This document shows, piece by piece, positions 4,903-5,200 of a stretch of 5,200 nt of DNA (position 1 is the stretch's first letter; every line of letters starts with the position of its first letter). Under the pieces are notes generated by a model that made no database searches, was not told where the DNA came from, and saw only the letters and a program-made list of their open reading frames with translations. Location: assembly GCA_002363695.1 (NCBI GenBank), contig DEWO01000038.1, positions 1 through 5,200 of the forward strand, given 5' to 3'. Origin of the DNA: Prevotella sp. UBA3208. GTDB lineage: Bacteria > Bacteroidota > Bacteroidia > Bacteroidales > Bacteroidaceae. A program made the translations under genes and the position numbers.

Positions 4903-5200
4903 ATGGTAAACTACAAGGATTTAGGTCTCGTAAATACTCGCGAGATGTTTAAGAGAGCAGTTGCTGGCGGCTATGCTATTCCCGCTTTCAACTTCAACAC
5001 GATGGAGCAGATGCAGGCTATCGTACAGGCTGCTGTTGAGACAAAGTCTCCTGTTATCATGCAGGTTTCCAAGGGTGCTCGTAACTATGCTAACGCTACT
5101 ATCCTGCGTTACATGGCTGAGGGTGCTGTGGCATACGCCAAGGAACTGGGCTGTGAGCATCCTGAGATCGTGCTGCACCTCGACCACGGTGACAGCTTCG
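4903..5200 (+). CDS. fba: Class II fructose-bisphosphate aldolase, N-terminal part (3' end outside window)
   Basis: The visible 99 residues begin MVNYKDLGLVNTREMF and match the start of zinc-dependent class II aldolases, which cleave fructose 1,6-bisphosphate into glyceraldehyde 3-phosphate and dihydroxyacetone phosphate in glycolysis and run in reverse in gluconeogenesis. Diagnostic segments are YAIPAFNFNTMEQMQAI (24-40), SPVIMQVSKGA (49-59) and VLHLDHGDSF (90-99). Asp94 aligns with the catalytic Asp, and His95 with a zinc ligand, of the family DH motif. The remaining zinc ligands and the phosphate-binding loops lie beyond the window edge. Full members are about 300-360 residues, so roughly a third is seen. 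Codon choice is strongly biased (GCT for Ala, CGT for Arg), consistent with high expression. It has its own promoter just after the aquaporin terminator. ATG 4903 is chosen because it fits the family N-terminus and the promoter distance. Confidence 0.95.
   Translation, partial: MVNYKDLGLVNTREMFKRAVAGGYAIPAFNFNTMEQMQAIVQAAVETKSPVIMQVSKGARNYANATILRYMAEGAVAYAKELGCEHPEIVLHLDHGDSF

Overview
The window looks like a chromosomal segment from a member of the Bacteroidales, probably Prevotella-like. Three promoters fit the Bacteroidota -7 consensus TAnnTTTG. Start codons follow A/T-rich leaders with no Shine-Dalgarno sequence. Protein sequences and codon use also fit that group. This is inferred from sequence features alone, not from a database match. 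No RNA gene, insertion sequence, CRISPR array or phage gene is visible.

Layout. (1) 1-1225, plus strand: the 3' part of a large protein with a PPDK/PEP-synthase-type ATP-grasp domain followed by an unfamiliar C-terminal domain. The visible part has no phosphohistidine or PEP-binding domain. (2) 1240-2925, plus, 14 nt downstream and probably co-transcribed: a sensor histidine kinase with a periplasmic solute-binding (SBP_bac_3-type) sensor, one clear internal membrane helix, and HisKA and HATPase domains. (3) 2932-3918, minus, converging on the kinase with a 6-nt gap: a YqiA/YcfP-like alpha/beta hydrolase fused to what looks like a degenerate 5'(3')-deoxyribonucleotidase (HAD) domain. (4) 3919-4045: an A/T-rich divergent promoter region. 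(5) 4046-4723, plus: an AqpZ-type aquaporin. (6) 4724-4902: a strong intrinsic terminator, partly built from a 9-bp tandem repeat, whose T-tract runs into the promoter of the next gene. (7) 4903-5200, plus: the 5' end of a class II fructose-bisphosphate aldolase gene, cut by the window edge.

The genes do not form one pathway. Aldolase (glycolysis) and aquaporin (water transport) are housekeeping functions on separate transcripts. The ATP-grasp protein and the sensor kinase may form an operon, but no response regulator is visible, so the kinase's partner lies elsewhere. I see no complete novel multi-gene system. The most interesting items are the hydrolase/pseudo-HAD fusion, the ATP-grasp protein with its uncharacterised tail, the altered ligand site of the kinase sensor, and the repeat-derived terminator packed against the aldolase promoter.
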